Source of the DNA: Isoetes taiwanensis
Taxonomy: Eukaryota > Streptophyta > Lycopodiopsida > Isoetales > Isoetaceae
DNA: 64,000 nucleotides
Assembly (NCBI GenBank): GCA_021234155.1
Contig: JAJEKV010000063.1
Location: 7,398,095 to 7,462,094 of the forward strand
Direction of reading: 5' to 3'
Of this stretch, positions 38,887 through 51,274 are shown piece by piece. The translations under genes and the position numbers were made by a program. Each line of letters starts with the position of its first letter. Position 1 is the first letter of the stretch. The notes under the pieces are model-generated. The model saw only the letters and a list, made by a program, of their open reading frames with translations, had not been told where the DNA came from and ran no database searches.

Positions 38887-41800
38887 TTTTTTTTTTTTTT
38901 TTTTTTTTTTTTGAAAGATCAAATTAACTAATATTAATCCAGAATAAATACAAGATGAGCGATATTAGGGTACTCCTGCCCACACCAGAGCAAGTACCCA
39001 CCTAACATATGTACCTATCTATGACTCGTGTCACAAATCTACCCAGAGCGTCTACAATGTGGAGGGTTCTTTCCCAGACTACTGCTTTGAACTGCTCTTT
39101 CCGAGGGGACGCCAGGTAAGACAGATATAATTTGTACCTCAACTGCGGGACCAAAGCCTCGGTCGCATCTCCATTCTCGAACACCTTCATACGCCGCTTC
39201 CAAATGAGCCACAACAACCGGGCTTTACACAAATGAAAGGCCGGACTCGAAAATTTGGGACCACTGTTAGGGTACACCCCAAAAGAACCTCTTGACTACT
39301 GAGCGAGGTATGGAAGAGGTTTGGACCCATCGCCATGCCTTTTGGATCTCTCGAAAGCAAAGAAACATGCAATGTTCCAGAGTCTCCACACAGGCACCAC
39401 ACATAGGACACATGTTGCTTATCCGCGGGTTGATCCTGTGTACCCACATGTTCACCCTCAGGGAAGGGTGCACGATCTGCCACAGCAGTATCCGGATCTT
39501 GGAGGGCGAGATTGGGTTCCATACCCATTTCCAGATATAGGCCCAATCATCCTCTGACACCTGAAGACTCCACCCGTCCGAGGGAGGCAGCTCATCCTGA
39601 ATCGCCAAAAGCCCATAACAGGATTTCACGAAATTTGAGGGATCTACTTCCGGGTGACACTTCCACACACGTCCCGAGGCCTGCGGAGGGTGCAACGGTA
39701 GAGCATTAGCCACCTGCGCCCAGATAGCACAGTCCCGTTCCTGAAGCTGAAATTTATGGCGAAAAAGCTGTCAGGGTGCCAGCTGCCCGTCAATATACCA
39801 TTCCGCCACCGTCAATACCTCGCACTGCATCCATCTGCGCTGAACTCGGGGGTCAACGGATGCTGCCAGAACCAAAGGTGTGCGTGGTCCGAGCGAGATC
39901 CACCAAGGCGATGCCTCCAACTGAATGCACCTAGTGGCGTCAATGGCAAACAGCGGACGGACCTGCTCCCAGGCTCGCAGGAGCCCCTTCAGAAATGGAG
40001 AGGCATGAGCATACGGCCTGATATCCACGAACAGCGCCCAGGGGAGCCGCGCAGGCACAGACGGCTTGTGGAAAACTATCGAGTGAGACAGCGACTGATG
40101 AAGCAACACCATGCCCCGGGAGTCGAGTGCATTCTCAAGAATGGCAAAGATAAACTTAGACAAAAGGACCTTGCCATGCAGCGAGAGGTCAAAGAAGCCA
40201 AGTCCACCCGCAGCTTTGGGGCGCACACACTTCCACCAGGCCACCTTCACGACCGCCCCTTCCTCATTGCCTCCCCATACGAAATTACGAACCATAGAGG
40301 AGATTTCCCGCACCTTGCTTTCTGGCGCCAGGATGATGGAGGCCATATAAATATGAGTCGAACATAGACCGGACTTCGCCCTTTGTGACCACCCGACCAT
40401 GGGCGGCTCCCCCTTCCACCAATTAAGGTGCCGCCGCAATCCCACCAGAATGTCCTCCCACGCAGCTGACGCTGAGATGTCGATGCCGAATGGGATGCCC
40501 AAAAGCCTAGAGCACGTGCCCAGCGGCTGCATTCGCCAAGGAAATTGGGACACCACCATAGGCATGGGATCCGCTGTCGGCCACAATGCTGAGCACTTCG
40601 TCCAATTCATGAGGCAGCCAGAAGCAAGGGAGAATGTATCCAGCAGCTCCTTCGCGTTTAACAGATTTCCCTCATCAGCCTGCAGGAAGAGGAACGAATC
40701 ATCCACGTACTGACTCCCAATCTGCTGCGACCCATCTGCAATTCTCAGCCCCTCCACCACACCCGCGTCCACTGCGGAAGTCAACAACAGCGAGAGGGCC
40801 TCCGCGACAATAGTGAAGAGAAAGGGCACCAAAGGGCATCCCTGGCGAACGCCACGCCCCACACTAAATATCGGAGATGACTCGCCGTGACAGGAGGGTG
40901 GCTCTGGCGGACATTAAGAGCTTCATAGCCACTGCCGTAAAGGTCTCCCCACATCCAAAAGCTAACATCATCCTTTTCAAGAACGTCCACCGAACACTAT
41001 CATAGGCCTTTGCGAAGTCCAGCTTCAAGTACACAATCTGCTGACCTGTTCTGCGCGCCCAGTGAATCCCTTCGAATGCCGCTGCTACATTGCTAAGAAT
41101 CTGCCTGCCCGGAATGAAACCAGACTGCATGGGACTAATGGTCTCTTTCAAGACAACTTGCAGTCTAAGCGAAAGTGCCTTTGCAATGATTTTGTATACT
41201 GCCGACAGAAGCGTGATTGGGCGCCAATCAGAAATGACAGCTGGCTCCTTCACCTTCGGTATCAACGAGATGCAGCCCGTGTTAAGCCTATAGTCCAACG
41301 CTTTTGCCTGCAGCAGATCTTGATAGGTCTGCAACACCGAGTCCCCCACCCAATCCCAATATTGTTGGAAGAACTCAACCGGAATGTCGTCCAGACCAGG
41401 GCACTTATGGGGGGCCAAGGCACGGCAATCCTCCTCAAGCTCCTACTTTGTGAGCGAGCGCTGCAACATCTGCCTCCCATCTACCGACGCATTGCATAAC
41501 ACTTTACTGAGCACAATCTCCTCCATCACGTCTGTGTAGGGGTATCTCTTTTCCTGAAAGAACTGAGAGAAGTGCTGAAAAGTAGCATGTTTGATGTCCA
41601 CCGGCGAATTCAGAATACGACCATCAGCCAATGCCAGTGGCATTGATGACATAGAGGCCGCGTACTTCTTCTGTCGCGCATCCCTAACGAACATTCGGGA
41701 ATTAGTGTCCCCTTCCTGCAACCAGGTGATCCCTACTTTTACCCTTGCTTGAGCAGCCCTCCTGGATTCATCTGTTGCAATGTAGCGCAAAATCTCATTC

Positions 41801-42330
41801 TCCCGCACCCCATCAGATGGCTAAGACCTAAGGGCTTCCAATTTGCGATACAATGCCTCTAACACCTCTCTCTCTCTCTTGCCGTGCTCTCCGACTTCCC
41901 CACGACTTGGCAAATGCCTTGACCTCAGCTAAGGCCTGCACCATTCCCGCCATCCCGAAATTATCCCGGAAGGTACGAAACCAGATCTGTTGGCATTCCC
42001 AAGAGAAATCAGCATCCTTCAGGTAAGCGGTATTCAACTTGAACACAGTGCGGCTCGGCCTGGCTGCAGTCGCTCCCTGGGAGATTAACTGAGGAAAATG
42101 GTCAGAGACCGCGGTAGACAAAATGTCCGCCCGCCTGAGCTGAGGCACCTGGTCCGCTGCTAGGGTATTAACATAGCATCTGTCGTGTTGAGCATACGCC
42201 CGACTGGCCCCCGTCCACTGATTACACCACGCAAATGAAGAGTCGCCCGCCGCCTCTGCCAGATGCAAGGAGTCCAGCAACATCACCCACTGCTGCCGCT
42301 CAAAACCCTGCACAATTTCCGCTGCCATTC
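38887..42330 (-). mobile_element. GC-rich L1-type LINE, 5' truncated, poly(A) at 38887-38912
   Basis: A 26-base T-run at 38887-38912 is the poly(A) tail of a minus-strand LINE. The 5' end (near 42330) is inside the endonuclease: FAWCNQWTGASRAYAQHDRC, then SDHFPQLI. Reverse transcriptase follows: HKCPGLDDIPVEFFQQYWDW, NTGCISLIPKVK, SDWRPITLLSAVYKIIAKAL, MQSGFIPGRQIL, LKLDFAKAYDSVRW and GVRQGCPLVPFLF. An intact YVDD is near 40700, then a thumb region and a zinc knuckle (MCPMCGACVETLEHCMFLC) near 39400. A stop near 41820, a stop near 41444, and frame changes near 40863 and 39770 inactivate it. Base composition is much more G+C-rich than the surroundings. Confidence 0.92.
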
Positions 42331-43229
42331 AATTGTTTTAGGGACATATGGTTTATGGTTTCAAGAATTGTTATTTTTACATCCATATCAAATCCCCCTG
42401 GAACCCCTGTTATTTTGCTACATATTGATGGAGGAGGAGGAGAAGGAGGAGCGGGATAGATTTTCTAATATCCACGAAGATCAATTGACCATAGAACCCA
42501 TACAGTGTGCTAATACAACCATTATTGCTAGGACTAAGAAACCCTTACCGTGAACGGATTTCAAGGAAAAAAATTGTAGTAATGATGATATTAGACAGTC
42601 AGTAATTAATGAGTTTGTACAAAGAAGGTCATGGTAACTATTGATAGCTCAACAATTGAAGATGTACAGCTAGTACCTCAAGTACATATAATGTTAAGTT
42701 ATGCATAGATGGTGCTTTGAGAAGTTGTGGAAGCATATAGAATGTAATGCTAATGTCAAATAACGATTCTTGGTCATCACAAAAGCAAGAAATATCAAAA
42801 GTGTATGATTTTCATCTTCAATAACATAAAACTATCAACTTGCACATAATCTCACCTCCCATGGCAATCGTAGCAACTCTTACCTTGCTTTGTGGGACCA
42901 TGTATGAATTGATGCAATAGCTATAAGCTTTTTTCTAGACAAGGAAGCAAGCAAATAAGCTTGTGGCCCTTGTCTCAAAGTGGGGCTTATATGTACATGA
43001 TAATGACCGGTTTCAACTTGGGCCAAGGCATGTGCATCCCATAATTTTTGAAAAAATATGACCATCTAGATAGTAAGTTTAGGATCAAAACTTATATAAA
43101 CATCATGCCTCGTTTTTATTGCATAGACTAGCGAGCAAACCATGTACTATAATGCCCTTTCCGACACCTTTTCACCGCCATGGCAAGCGCTAGAAGAAGG
43201 TACATATCCTCATCCATGTTTTGCATCTT
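42331..43229. other. no recognisable feature
   Basis: A+T-rich flank of the LINE. No protein or RNA gene is supported. Confidence 0.45.
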
Positions 43230-43960
43230 TTATATATAGTGGATATGGCACTTCATGGCAGAATGTTTAGGAGGCCAAAACCATGTCTCTTGTAAAACAA
43301 TAGCATCTGTAGTTTCCACTCCTACGTTGTAAGTGAGAAGGGATTTTGTCACATGTTCTAAACTCTCCCAGACGTTAGCACTAATGGCAGACCCCAACAA
43401 TTCAGAACCATGTAGTAAAACGTGCTTTTCGAACCCTATACTAAAGCCCGAAACAAGTGGGCTTTTCGTGACCAATCATGAATCTGTATGTACGAAAATA
43501 ATTATGTTGATTGTATAAAGTGCTCACGCGCTTGGTGATACACTATTTCCAAAGTGTGTTCTTATGGAACTCTACACTAAGATATTTATAGCTACCTATA
43601 ATTTCAACTTCGTGGCTATCATAGTGCAAATTTAGAACAGTATGCTGAGAAGAAAGAACTACCAAGAGTTTGGACTTTTGAAGATTAACGCGCAACCTTG
43701 TGTTCTCACAAAAAGTGTGCAGGGCATGTAAATGTTGTTGCATACTAGAAACTATATGTGCCATAAGCGAAACATCATTAGCATACATAAGTTCGTTGAT
43801 GATGTAGTATGCCAAATGGGGTCCTCTGCCACCATGATTATCAATGTGCAAGTCGAAGAGTTTAGGAAATAGAGGACAACCCTAACATACTCTAATGTTG
43901 CTTGGGTACTTGATGTTGAAACCCAGTGGTGATTGAGCAAGGCCATCTTAAATGGAGAGA
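43230..43960 (-). pseudogene. LINE relic (RT palm and C-terminal part)
   Basis: Minus-strand frames give INELMYANDVSLMAHIVSSM near 43790, in which the palm motif reads YAND instead of YADD. Next is LHTFCENTRLRVNLQKSKLL near 43700. After a break comes LLHGSELLGSAISANVWESL near 43400, then EHVTKSLLTYNVGVETTDAI. The order is that of reverse transcriptase followed by the segment that precedes the C-terminal knuckle. It resembles the relics at 345-2115, 60240-60470 and 62040-62735. Stops separate the parts and there is no tail. Confidence 0.75.
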
Positions 43961-45920
43961 ATTGGATGATATACCGAGCTACTTTAATTTGTTGCTTTTT
44001 ACTGAATCTTCTTCAAAGATTATTTGATTCTTTGGCTTGTGCATTCATGGACATACGTTGTTCTTATTCGGCAAGTAGTGTAGGCGTGTGGACTTGAGAC
44101 TAGTGCAAAGGCATTGAAGATTGCAGAAGAAGATTAGATCGAGCAATATCATACAAAATGGGCACAGGTTATGATGATGAGGAAGGATACAATAATGAAG
44201 ATGGTGGCTCCATTATTGATAGATTATGACTGCATGAAGTTGAAGAACCTAATGATATGCCGTCCGATGAAAGGTGAAGAGCCTAGAAAATTCGTAGCTT
44301 ACCTGTGATAGCTTAGGCATTTACCCTATACAAGGCTAACATGCTTCTGGTTCTATTGCAGGTAACTGGATTTCCTACTCCTTGTGATGTTTTCCGTATC
44401 TTATCAAGTATTTTGGTGGGCTACACGAGATTTCAAGTGAATATTAGAACTAAGAACAAGATGTTTTAAATTATTCATGTATTTTACAAATGTGGCCTAT
44501 TGTATTATTTTGGGAAGTTATTGTATAACATTGTATTAATGTAAGTAATAATATGAATAATAGGAAGAACTTTTTGCCATTTGACCATTTAGGTCTCGAC
44601 CCTTATTTTATAGTATGTTTGCCTATTGGTTGCCATCTGGCCAACCCTCTTCATCATTACATCAAGTGCGACTGGCCTCCCTTCTTCATAATCCCATTGA
44701 GAAGTATTTTCTCCTATTGCATGGTTAATCCTGTTGGATTAGCACGAAATTTGTTGAGAAGTAGACCATAGAGATGATTTTGAAGAGTTGTTTATGGTAT
44801 GTCATAGTGTATTGTCATCATTTCTGATGGATAATAATACATCATCAACAAAATCAATTGCCTTTTACAAGCCCTCCTTGGATAAGACCTCCCTCTTGAA
44901 ATATCTAACCTTGTTAGGGCTCAATTCTTCATGCAAATCTTCTTTAGAGGGTAATAGGTTTTGAAGACTTCTTCTTCTTCTTGCTGACAGAGGCAGGAAC
45001 TATATCATATAATCAGGAGCTGTTGTAGAGGCACAACATATGATCTCTTCATAATATTCACATTAGAAAGGAAAAGCAAAGACAGAGATAAGAACTGGAA
45101 GAGCATGACTGCTGGAAGGGGAGGAAGCATAATTTATAGTAGAATTTTGCTTGAATAATAATTGAATTAAAGGTTAGAAGTAGGCCATATTATCAATCTA
45201 AGAGACATGGCATTTCAGCGATCAGATGCACAAAAGCTCTACATGAGGCATGAATACAAGCAATTCGTGCAAGTTTTCAAAAAGCATGAAGGTAAATAAT
45301 TTATTTGGCTGCAAATTTGCTTTAATAATTCAACGATTTACGTTGTATTGTGTTACTTTGCACCTTTGAACATGAATATGTAGCATAATAACAGGGGGTT
45401 TTCTTTGTGTTTTTGTACGCTTTTCACAAAGGTTTTCCTAAGATTTCATGGCGTATTCGAATAGATGTACTAATGCGTACATCTAGAGTGCACCATTTCT
45501 TAGTCGTTGATTTAGCTTTTTTTTTTCAATGGTCCAACATCCAAGGGCTCACAACAAAAGCCCTCTTTTTATTTTAGTTGCCATTTTCAGAGTTTTGCAT
45601 GCAAGCATCGTGCGATCATGTTTTAGGGTTAGGAAGAAAGAAGACAATGCTGCAGGGTTTGAACATGCTTCAAGATTCAGCATTCGGCTTCAAGAAAATT
45701 TTGTTCAGATTTTGGTTCAAGAGGGCGGTTGTGATATGCTTCATCGCAGGGACCGCTTGGGTCCAGCGGATTTTTTTTGTCAGAACTGGACAGAGTTCGC
45801 TTTGCCACAACAATTGCGTTGATATCGATTGCCGGGTAATATGGGACCACTTTTTCCCGCACTCCATTTATCCGCCAATGCTGATTACATATAACATATA
45901 ACAGCCTCATCAATGGCCTC
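43961..45920. other. no recognisable feature
   Basis: Short coding-like stretches occur (for example near 45540-45900), but none matches a family I know. No repeat or RNA gene is supported. Confidence 0.4.
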
Positions 45921-45924
45921 TGCC

Positions 45925-47150
45925 GGGGCAAACAAAATGGAGAAGGCGCATGAGGTTTTGGCAAGAGATGTGCAAAAAGGGATACAAGCCCCGATATTTT
46001 CACGGCCACCACTTTGATTAGAGGGCTCAAGAACGCCGGGCTAAGTCAGATGAGGCACTATTTAAACCGGATGGGGCCTTGGATCTTCCGGACGAAATGG
46101 TAGAAAGAAAGATTCATCCAGATTTGGATGTGCCTTGTAATTGTGCGAATCAATCGAGATCTAGTAGATTTTTTTGACGAGGGTGCGTAAGCTTTCGACA
46201 ACACATAGATTCTAAGTTTATTGGCGGGATGAAGTCAAGCTTCTTTTGAAAGAGGATTCGGAGGCTACAAATGATCTGCGAGAGGAGATAAAACTTTGAT
46301 CATACCTGAGGAACATCCGAACCATTTCAAGACTTTATAGAATACCGGATATTTAGGCGTGGGTCTCTCTTTGATCTATTTTTGGCATGCTAAGAGGAAA
46401 AGCGTCTTTTGTCATCTTGGTAAGTACACTCAAGTCACCTTATCCATTCCCGCTATAGGCAAAATATCCATTTTAGTTGTTGCGTTTATGCTATATAACT
46501 GGACAAGGTATTCTATGGTAAAGGTTTGCATGTCTTGCAACAATGCCCACTTAAATTACAGGGTAATTATGCGTAGCCCTCAAAGATGATGAACTTGATA
46601 GCTATGTTTCGTAAACATGATGTGATGTATGATTGATTCATTTCCTACAGGATCTTTAGCTAATATCACCGATTCATGTGTTCATGGGGTGCAATAGAGA
46701 TGACTAAAGATGCAAGTCGCGATTCACCGGTATTAATTTCGCATTATAAGAGAGCAGAGGATGTTTTAGATCTTGAAGATTAGATCTTCAAGATTGTTTC
46801 ACTTAATGTGAAATGCAAGATATAGGAGATTCATCTACGAGATGGGCCTTTTGATAGATGAGAATATTCCATCTATAGAATACCTGGCCTTTGATAATGA
46901 GCCATAAGTGGCTGATGACATGTCTTGATCTGATAGACTCATTGGTAATATGTTAGATAGGATGCCTTTCAGCTCGAGAACCATGAGTGAGAATGGTCGC
47001 AAAACCGGTATTTTCACATATAATACTTTGTTAGATGGATTTTTAAGGCTGGTAGAATTGAGAAAGCACATGAGCTATCAAGGAGATGATTTAAGGTCGC
47101 ATTTCGAACATGACCGCTGCGGTCTTGCACGACAGCCATGATGGTCTTGG
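45925..47150 (+). pseudogene. pentatricopeptide repeat (PPR) protein relic
   Basis: Scattered PPR units can be read on the plus strand across frame breaks. KMEKAHEVLARDVQKGIQ is near 45935. PDIFTATTLIRGLKNAGLS follows near 45990, then LPDEMVERKIHPDL near 46095. Much later come NMLDRMPFSSR, FTYNTLLDGF and, after a one-base frame change, KAGRIEKAHELSRR near 47050. The FTYNTLLDGxxKAGRIEKA signature is diagnostic of the 35-residue PPR helix pair. PPR proteins bind organellar RNA in chloroplasts or mitochondria. The repeats between about 46160 and 46930 are not recognisable, and stops are frequent, so this is a dead copy. Confidence 0.75.
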
Positions 47151-48178
47151 ATTTCATGCAAGCCTGTTTGTGGTAAAGTTTTTACTTCATAGATGTCTTT
47201 TGCTCGTTTTTAATGGCCATTGTGTTGCATTTGCCTAAATATCCTTTTTTCCTTTCAACTGGGTTGTCATATACCGGCACAGATCTTTGGACCTCATTCT
47301 CTCGTTTTCTGAATTCTCAATGTTAATCTTGAATCTTTATGACCGGTACGCAATAATGTCCAAGATGGATGCTTAGTCTATATCCATGTGCTACTTTGTT
47401 TTTAGTATCTTAGCATTGGGTCTGTTGTATGACTCAACCTGCCACAATGGATTCACAAGCTCATCTCATGCAGTGCCAACATTTAAAGAGAGGCCATCCA
47501 TATGTTGGGCAGCAGCTGCTTCCGACTTCGAAAGTGCAGACCCTAATGATGTATTATCATCTAAGAGGCCTAATAGATCCGAAAATGGGCTTTTGGCAGA
47601 GGTACAATAAATAAATCTGCAGCTATTCTTCCAGAATTTGGCTGTGCTCTGTTGGTCATTGTAACGGACTTTCCTGAATGTTATTGAAAATGCTAACAAG
47701 GCAACAGTGCCTCGGGTTCACATTTAAAATCATTTTCCAAGCGCTGGCCGTGAATGAAACTTCATTTTTTGCATACTAGAGGTGGAGTTTAATATTGAGT
47801 TTTGACTTAATATGAATCTTTGGCAGGTTAGAAAGAAAAAGAGAGAGTTGGCATCAATAATGATGAAGATAATAAATGGTTTTTTTTTGGAAAAAACATA
47901 CCGCAAATTCACGTGCCTATGTTTGCTTTATTAGGGCCCGAAGGGCCCAAAATTTTTTTTAATATAACAATCAACATACAAAATACTATAAGGTTTGAGA
48001 CAATGTACTTAATGGTGTTAATTTTGTACATGTATTGTAAATATATTTTTTGAGCTCTCGCTGCCCTACGTAACCCCCCGTGTGAATATGCACCCAAACC
48101 AAAGGGGGTTTAAGGGGGATTTTAATTTAAATGTGTTAAATGCAATGGTTTGTGTTAATAATGTTAATGGTAGTTGTG
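47151..48178. other. unassigned flank ending at the inversion junction
   Basis: No gene is recognised; an open plus-strand stretch near 47480-47610 is coding-like only. The last 80 bases, read from the junction leftwards, start CACAACTACCATTAACATT and contain repeated TTAACACA motifs. They abut the Copia LTR fragment exactly at its break. Confidence 0.45.
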
Positions 48179-48252
48179 CCACTGCTTCTCATGAATATAA
48201 GATGACAATTTTCTAAATTCCTTATAATATGACATGACTCACATTTTCAACA
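48179..48252 (-). repeat. Copia 3' LTR, first 74 bp only
   Basis: It is identical in layout to the outer end of the 5' LTR (57807-57880), beginning TGTTGAAAATGTGAGTCATG on the minus strand. It stops at ..AGCAGTGG, the same point at which the displaced piece at 12862 starts. Confidence 0.93.
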
Positions 48253-48262
48253 CTTCCCCTTC
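48253..48262 (-). promoter_or_regulatory. Copia polypurine tract
   Basis: GAAGGGGAAG on the minus strand lies directly upstream of the 3' LTR start, the expected site of plus-strand priming. Confidence 0.8.
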
Positions 48263-48751
48263 ATGTCATATCTCCTTATGTCATATCTGAATCTGTATGC
48301 ATGATTTGCTTTCTGAGTTCAGTGAACCTTTTCTCTGCCAGAACCTTTGTCAAAATATCTGCTACCTGTTTATCTGTACTAATATAATTCACTTGGATCA
48401 ATCCTTTGCATACTGCATCCCTAATGAAATGCATTTCTAATTCTATATGCTTCGACCTTTCATGCATTTTTGGATTTACGGTCATGGCTATGCGGCTTTG
48501 TAATTGTCACATAGTATCTCACTAGAGTTTGGTCGCTCAATTCCAAGTTCCAAAATTAACCTCCTTTCCCATATTAGTTCTTTTTGCACATAATGTGGGT
48601 GAGGCATACTAAACCTTCCGCGATGAGACAATGCTATAGATGATTGTTTTTGCACTTCCAAGCTACAAGACCTCCTCCAAGCATCATAAGGTATCCTCGA
48701 TGTTGATTTTCTTGCATCTAAATCTCCTGCCGGTCAAGATCACAAAAAATG

Positions 48752-49825
48752 TCGTCGATTCGCGTAGCTTAATCGCATTTCTTTCAAGACGAAGCATGCA
48801 TGCATTGCATCGTCGCATGCATGCATCGCATGCGTTTTGGGCCGTTCTTCCGGGTTAGGCGTTTGCTACTTATTGCGGAATTCTTCATCGACGTTTCATC
48901 GGGCTTCCTCTTCTCAGCATACCTTATTCTCTTTGAATTGTTTCGAGGCGGGGAGGGGCTTCTTCCGCCCGTTTGGCTAATTGGCGTTGCTTTCCTCGCT
49001 GTCCTTTTAGGCCTTTAGCCTTCATCCCGTGACCTTCGCCCTCGATCCTAGTTTGTTAAGGAAGTCCTTTGGTATTCGGGCTCTTTGTTGGTTTCATGCG
49101 GTGCAGTTGCAAGAATGTCGTCGATTCGGCGTAGCGGAATCGCATTCTTGCTCAAGACGAGCATGCATGCATTGCATCGCCGTGATGCATGCATCGTTTT
49201 TTGGGCCATTCTTCCGGTTACGCGTTTGCTACTTATTGCGGAATTCTTCATCGACGTTTCATCGCCTTCCTCTCTCTCTCAGTGATACCTTATTCTCTTT
49301 GAACCCACCCTCCCCCTTTCTTTGTTTATTATATTTTGTACAAGTTCTATTTTTTCATGTTTTTCCACCCGGTGGGTGATGCTTTTTTCCGCCTTGGGTG
49401 ATGCTATTCTCCTGGTATGTTTCTCGTTTATTGTGTTGGTGATGTGTGTACGGGGTTGGTTGAGCGCCATCCGTTTTGACTTCTCCATGCGGGGGTTTTT
49501 TGGAGCGATTCTATGCCTTACGTTTGTCTAAGCCCCTTGCCGAAGGCTTATCACTAGGGTTTTTCCTCGAAAACCCGAAAGGGCGGGTTTTTTAATCCCG
49601 GTGATAAGCTTTCTTCGGCGGTACATCAGCCACTCATCTATTAGCATTGTATTTGTTTTTGGGGTCCAAATGATATAATTGGATTTTCCCTTTTTTTTTC
49701 GTGGGTAGTTCGCATGTGTGCGGCTATCCACTGTCCACCATTGTAGAAATCTGCTGAGATGAATGCGAAGCCTATCTATCGGGCGCTTTGTTGGTTTCAT
49801 GCGAGTCGCAGTGCAAAATGCAGTC
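48752..49825. repeat. insertion inside Copia RNase H with two direct repeats
   Basis: About 1.07 kb of unrelated DNA splits the RNase H domain. Two copies of a segment of about 190 bp (about 48750-48945 and 49115-49305) share ATGTCGTCGATTCG, clusters of GCATGCATGC, TTGCTACTTATTGCGGAATT, and CTTATTCTCTTTGAA. A further partial repeat, CTTTGTTGGTTTCATGCG, occurs near 49083 and at the right edge near 49787. No coding function is recognised. Confidence 0.6.
49540..49618. repeat. nested inverted repeat (potential hairpin)
   Basis: CCGAAGGCTTATCAC (49540-49554) pairs imperfectly with GTGATAAGCTTTCTTCGG (49601-49618). Inside it, AAAACCC and GGGTTTT arms surround GAAAGGGC. It lies within the insertion in Copia RNase H. 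Confidence 0.65.
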
Positions 49826-51274
49826 AATATTAAGTTTTTTGAATTGTATGCAATTCCCATATCAATAGTGCCTTTTAAATATCTCAGAACACGTTTTGCA
49901 GCAATCCAATGATCCTTCCCTGGATCATTGTTGTATCTACTGAGCATGTTTACACTATGAGCAATATCTGGCCTTGTGCAATTAGCAACATAGGCTAGGC
50001 ATCCTGTTAAAGATCTATATGAAATCTTCTCCATGATTTTCCTTTCTTCATCATTTTTAGGACACATGTCAAGAGAAAGCTTACATCCTGGTGCAGCAGG
50101 AGTTTTACTAATATTGCATTCTTTCATTTTAAATTTTTCAAGCATACCGACCTCTTTTTGAGTTAAAATGATGGTACCTTTATCTCTATTTCTTGACACC
50201 TCAATCCCTAAAAACTTTGTAAGTTCTCCAAGGTCTGACATTTCAAATCTGCTTTTCAACAACCTTTTGCATATCAATAAACATTTTTTTCCTTTTGCCA
50301 CCATAATGTTGTCATCAACATATAAAGCAATAATGCAATCGGCCGCCTTGACATTCAAATTTATACAAATTCCCATCATTCAAAAACTTAACAAATCCTT
50401 GTTCAATAAGATAAGAATCCATGCATTTGTACCATTCTCTAGGAGATTGTCTTAGCCCATAAAGCGCCCTTTTCAATTTCCAAACCTTATCTTCCCTTGC
50501 TCAAATCCCGGTGCTTGTTTCATGAAAATTTCCTCATCTAATTTTGCATTTAAGAAAGTTTTTACATCCATGTGATGCACTTCTAGATTCCATGCATTTG
50601 CCAAAGCCGGTAGCATTCGACATTTGCTCATTTTTACTAAAGGAGAAAAAGTTTCATCAAAATCCTGACCTTTTTTCTGTGAGAACCCCTGTGCAACCAG
50701 CCTGGCTTTGTATTTAGGTGATTTACCATCTGCTCCAGTTTTGATTCTGAAAATCCATTTATTGCCTACTATATTCTTACCCTCCGAGTGTTCTTTGTTT
50801 CAAAGGTGTCATCCCGACAAAAGAATCCATTTCCTCTTTCATAGCATTTAGCCACTGCTCTTTGTCATTTGAAACTAGAACATCATCTAAGGTTTTTGGC
50901 ACTTCTGGGTTTAGATGCATCAAAATTTCAAAAATATTGTTTACCTCATGCTCCTGTTCAATTTGCAATCTCTTACTCCTTCCAGCTTCATCACGACCAT
51001 GCATCTCAGTCTCAAATTTCAAGCCTACTTGGAGTTTTTGCACTTCTGTCATTCTTTTCTTTTTTACTTGAGGTTGTTGTTGAACTACAGGTACAGATCT
51101 TTCAACCTGACTTGTATCTATTGATTCTTCTTCACCTTCCCTAAAGAGTCTTCAATTTCTTCCTGAATTTCGTTTGTGTTTCAGCCCGGCCTCAAAGATC
51201 ATCATCCTCAGATCAATCTCATTTACTTTGTTAGTAGATACAGTCTTAGCATTCTGTTGACCAACTTAACATTT

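Larger units (their letters stand above)
48276..51052 (-). pseudogene. Copia reverse transcriptase and RNase H, interrupted
   Basis: From 51052 downward, the linker NDKEQWLNAMKEEMDSFVG leads into reverse transcriptase (YKARLVAQGF near 50710, MDVKTFLNAKLDEEIFMKQA near 50550). An intact YVDD lies near 50310, followed by FEMSDLGELTKFLGIEVSR and CTRPDIAHSVNMLSRY. RNase H starts near 49850 (ILTAFC). It is broken by an insertion, and resumes near 48750 with DLDARKSTS, GYLMMLGGGLVAWKC, then HERSKHIELEMHFIRDAV and QVADILTK near 48340. Several frame changes between 51000 and 50380 inactivate the polyprotein. Confidence 0.88.

Noticed and set aside
39756-40713. Long plus-strand open frames over the GC-rich LINE
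   Set aside because: They are antisense shadows of the LINE reverse transcriptase, favoured by high G+C content.
41860-41885. Short CT run in the GC-rich LINE as another microsatellite target
   Set aside because: It is only a few units long and lies inside the coding region, with no insertion beside it.
49029-49531. Overlapping plus-strand frames in the RNase H insertion as genes
   Set aside because: They coincide with the direct repeats, change frame between repeat copies and match no known protein.
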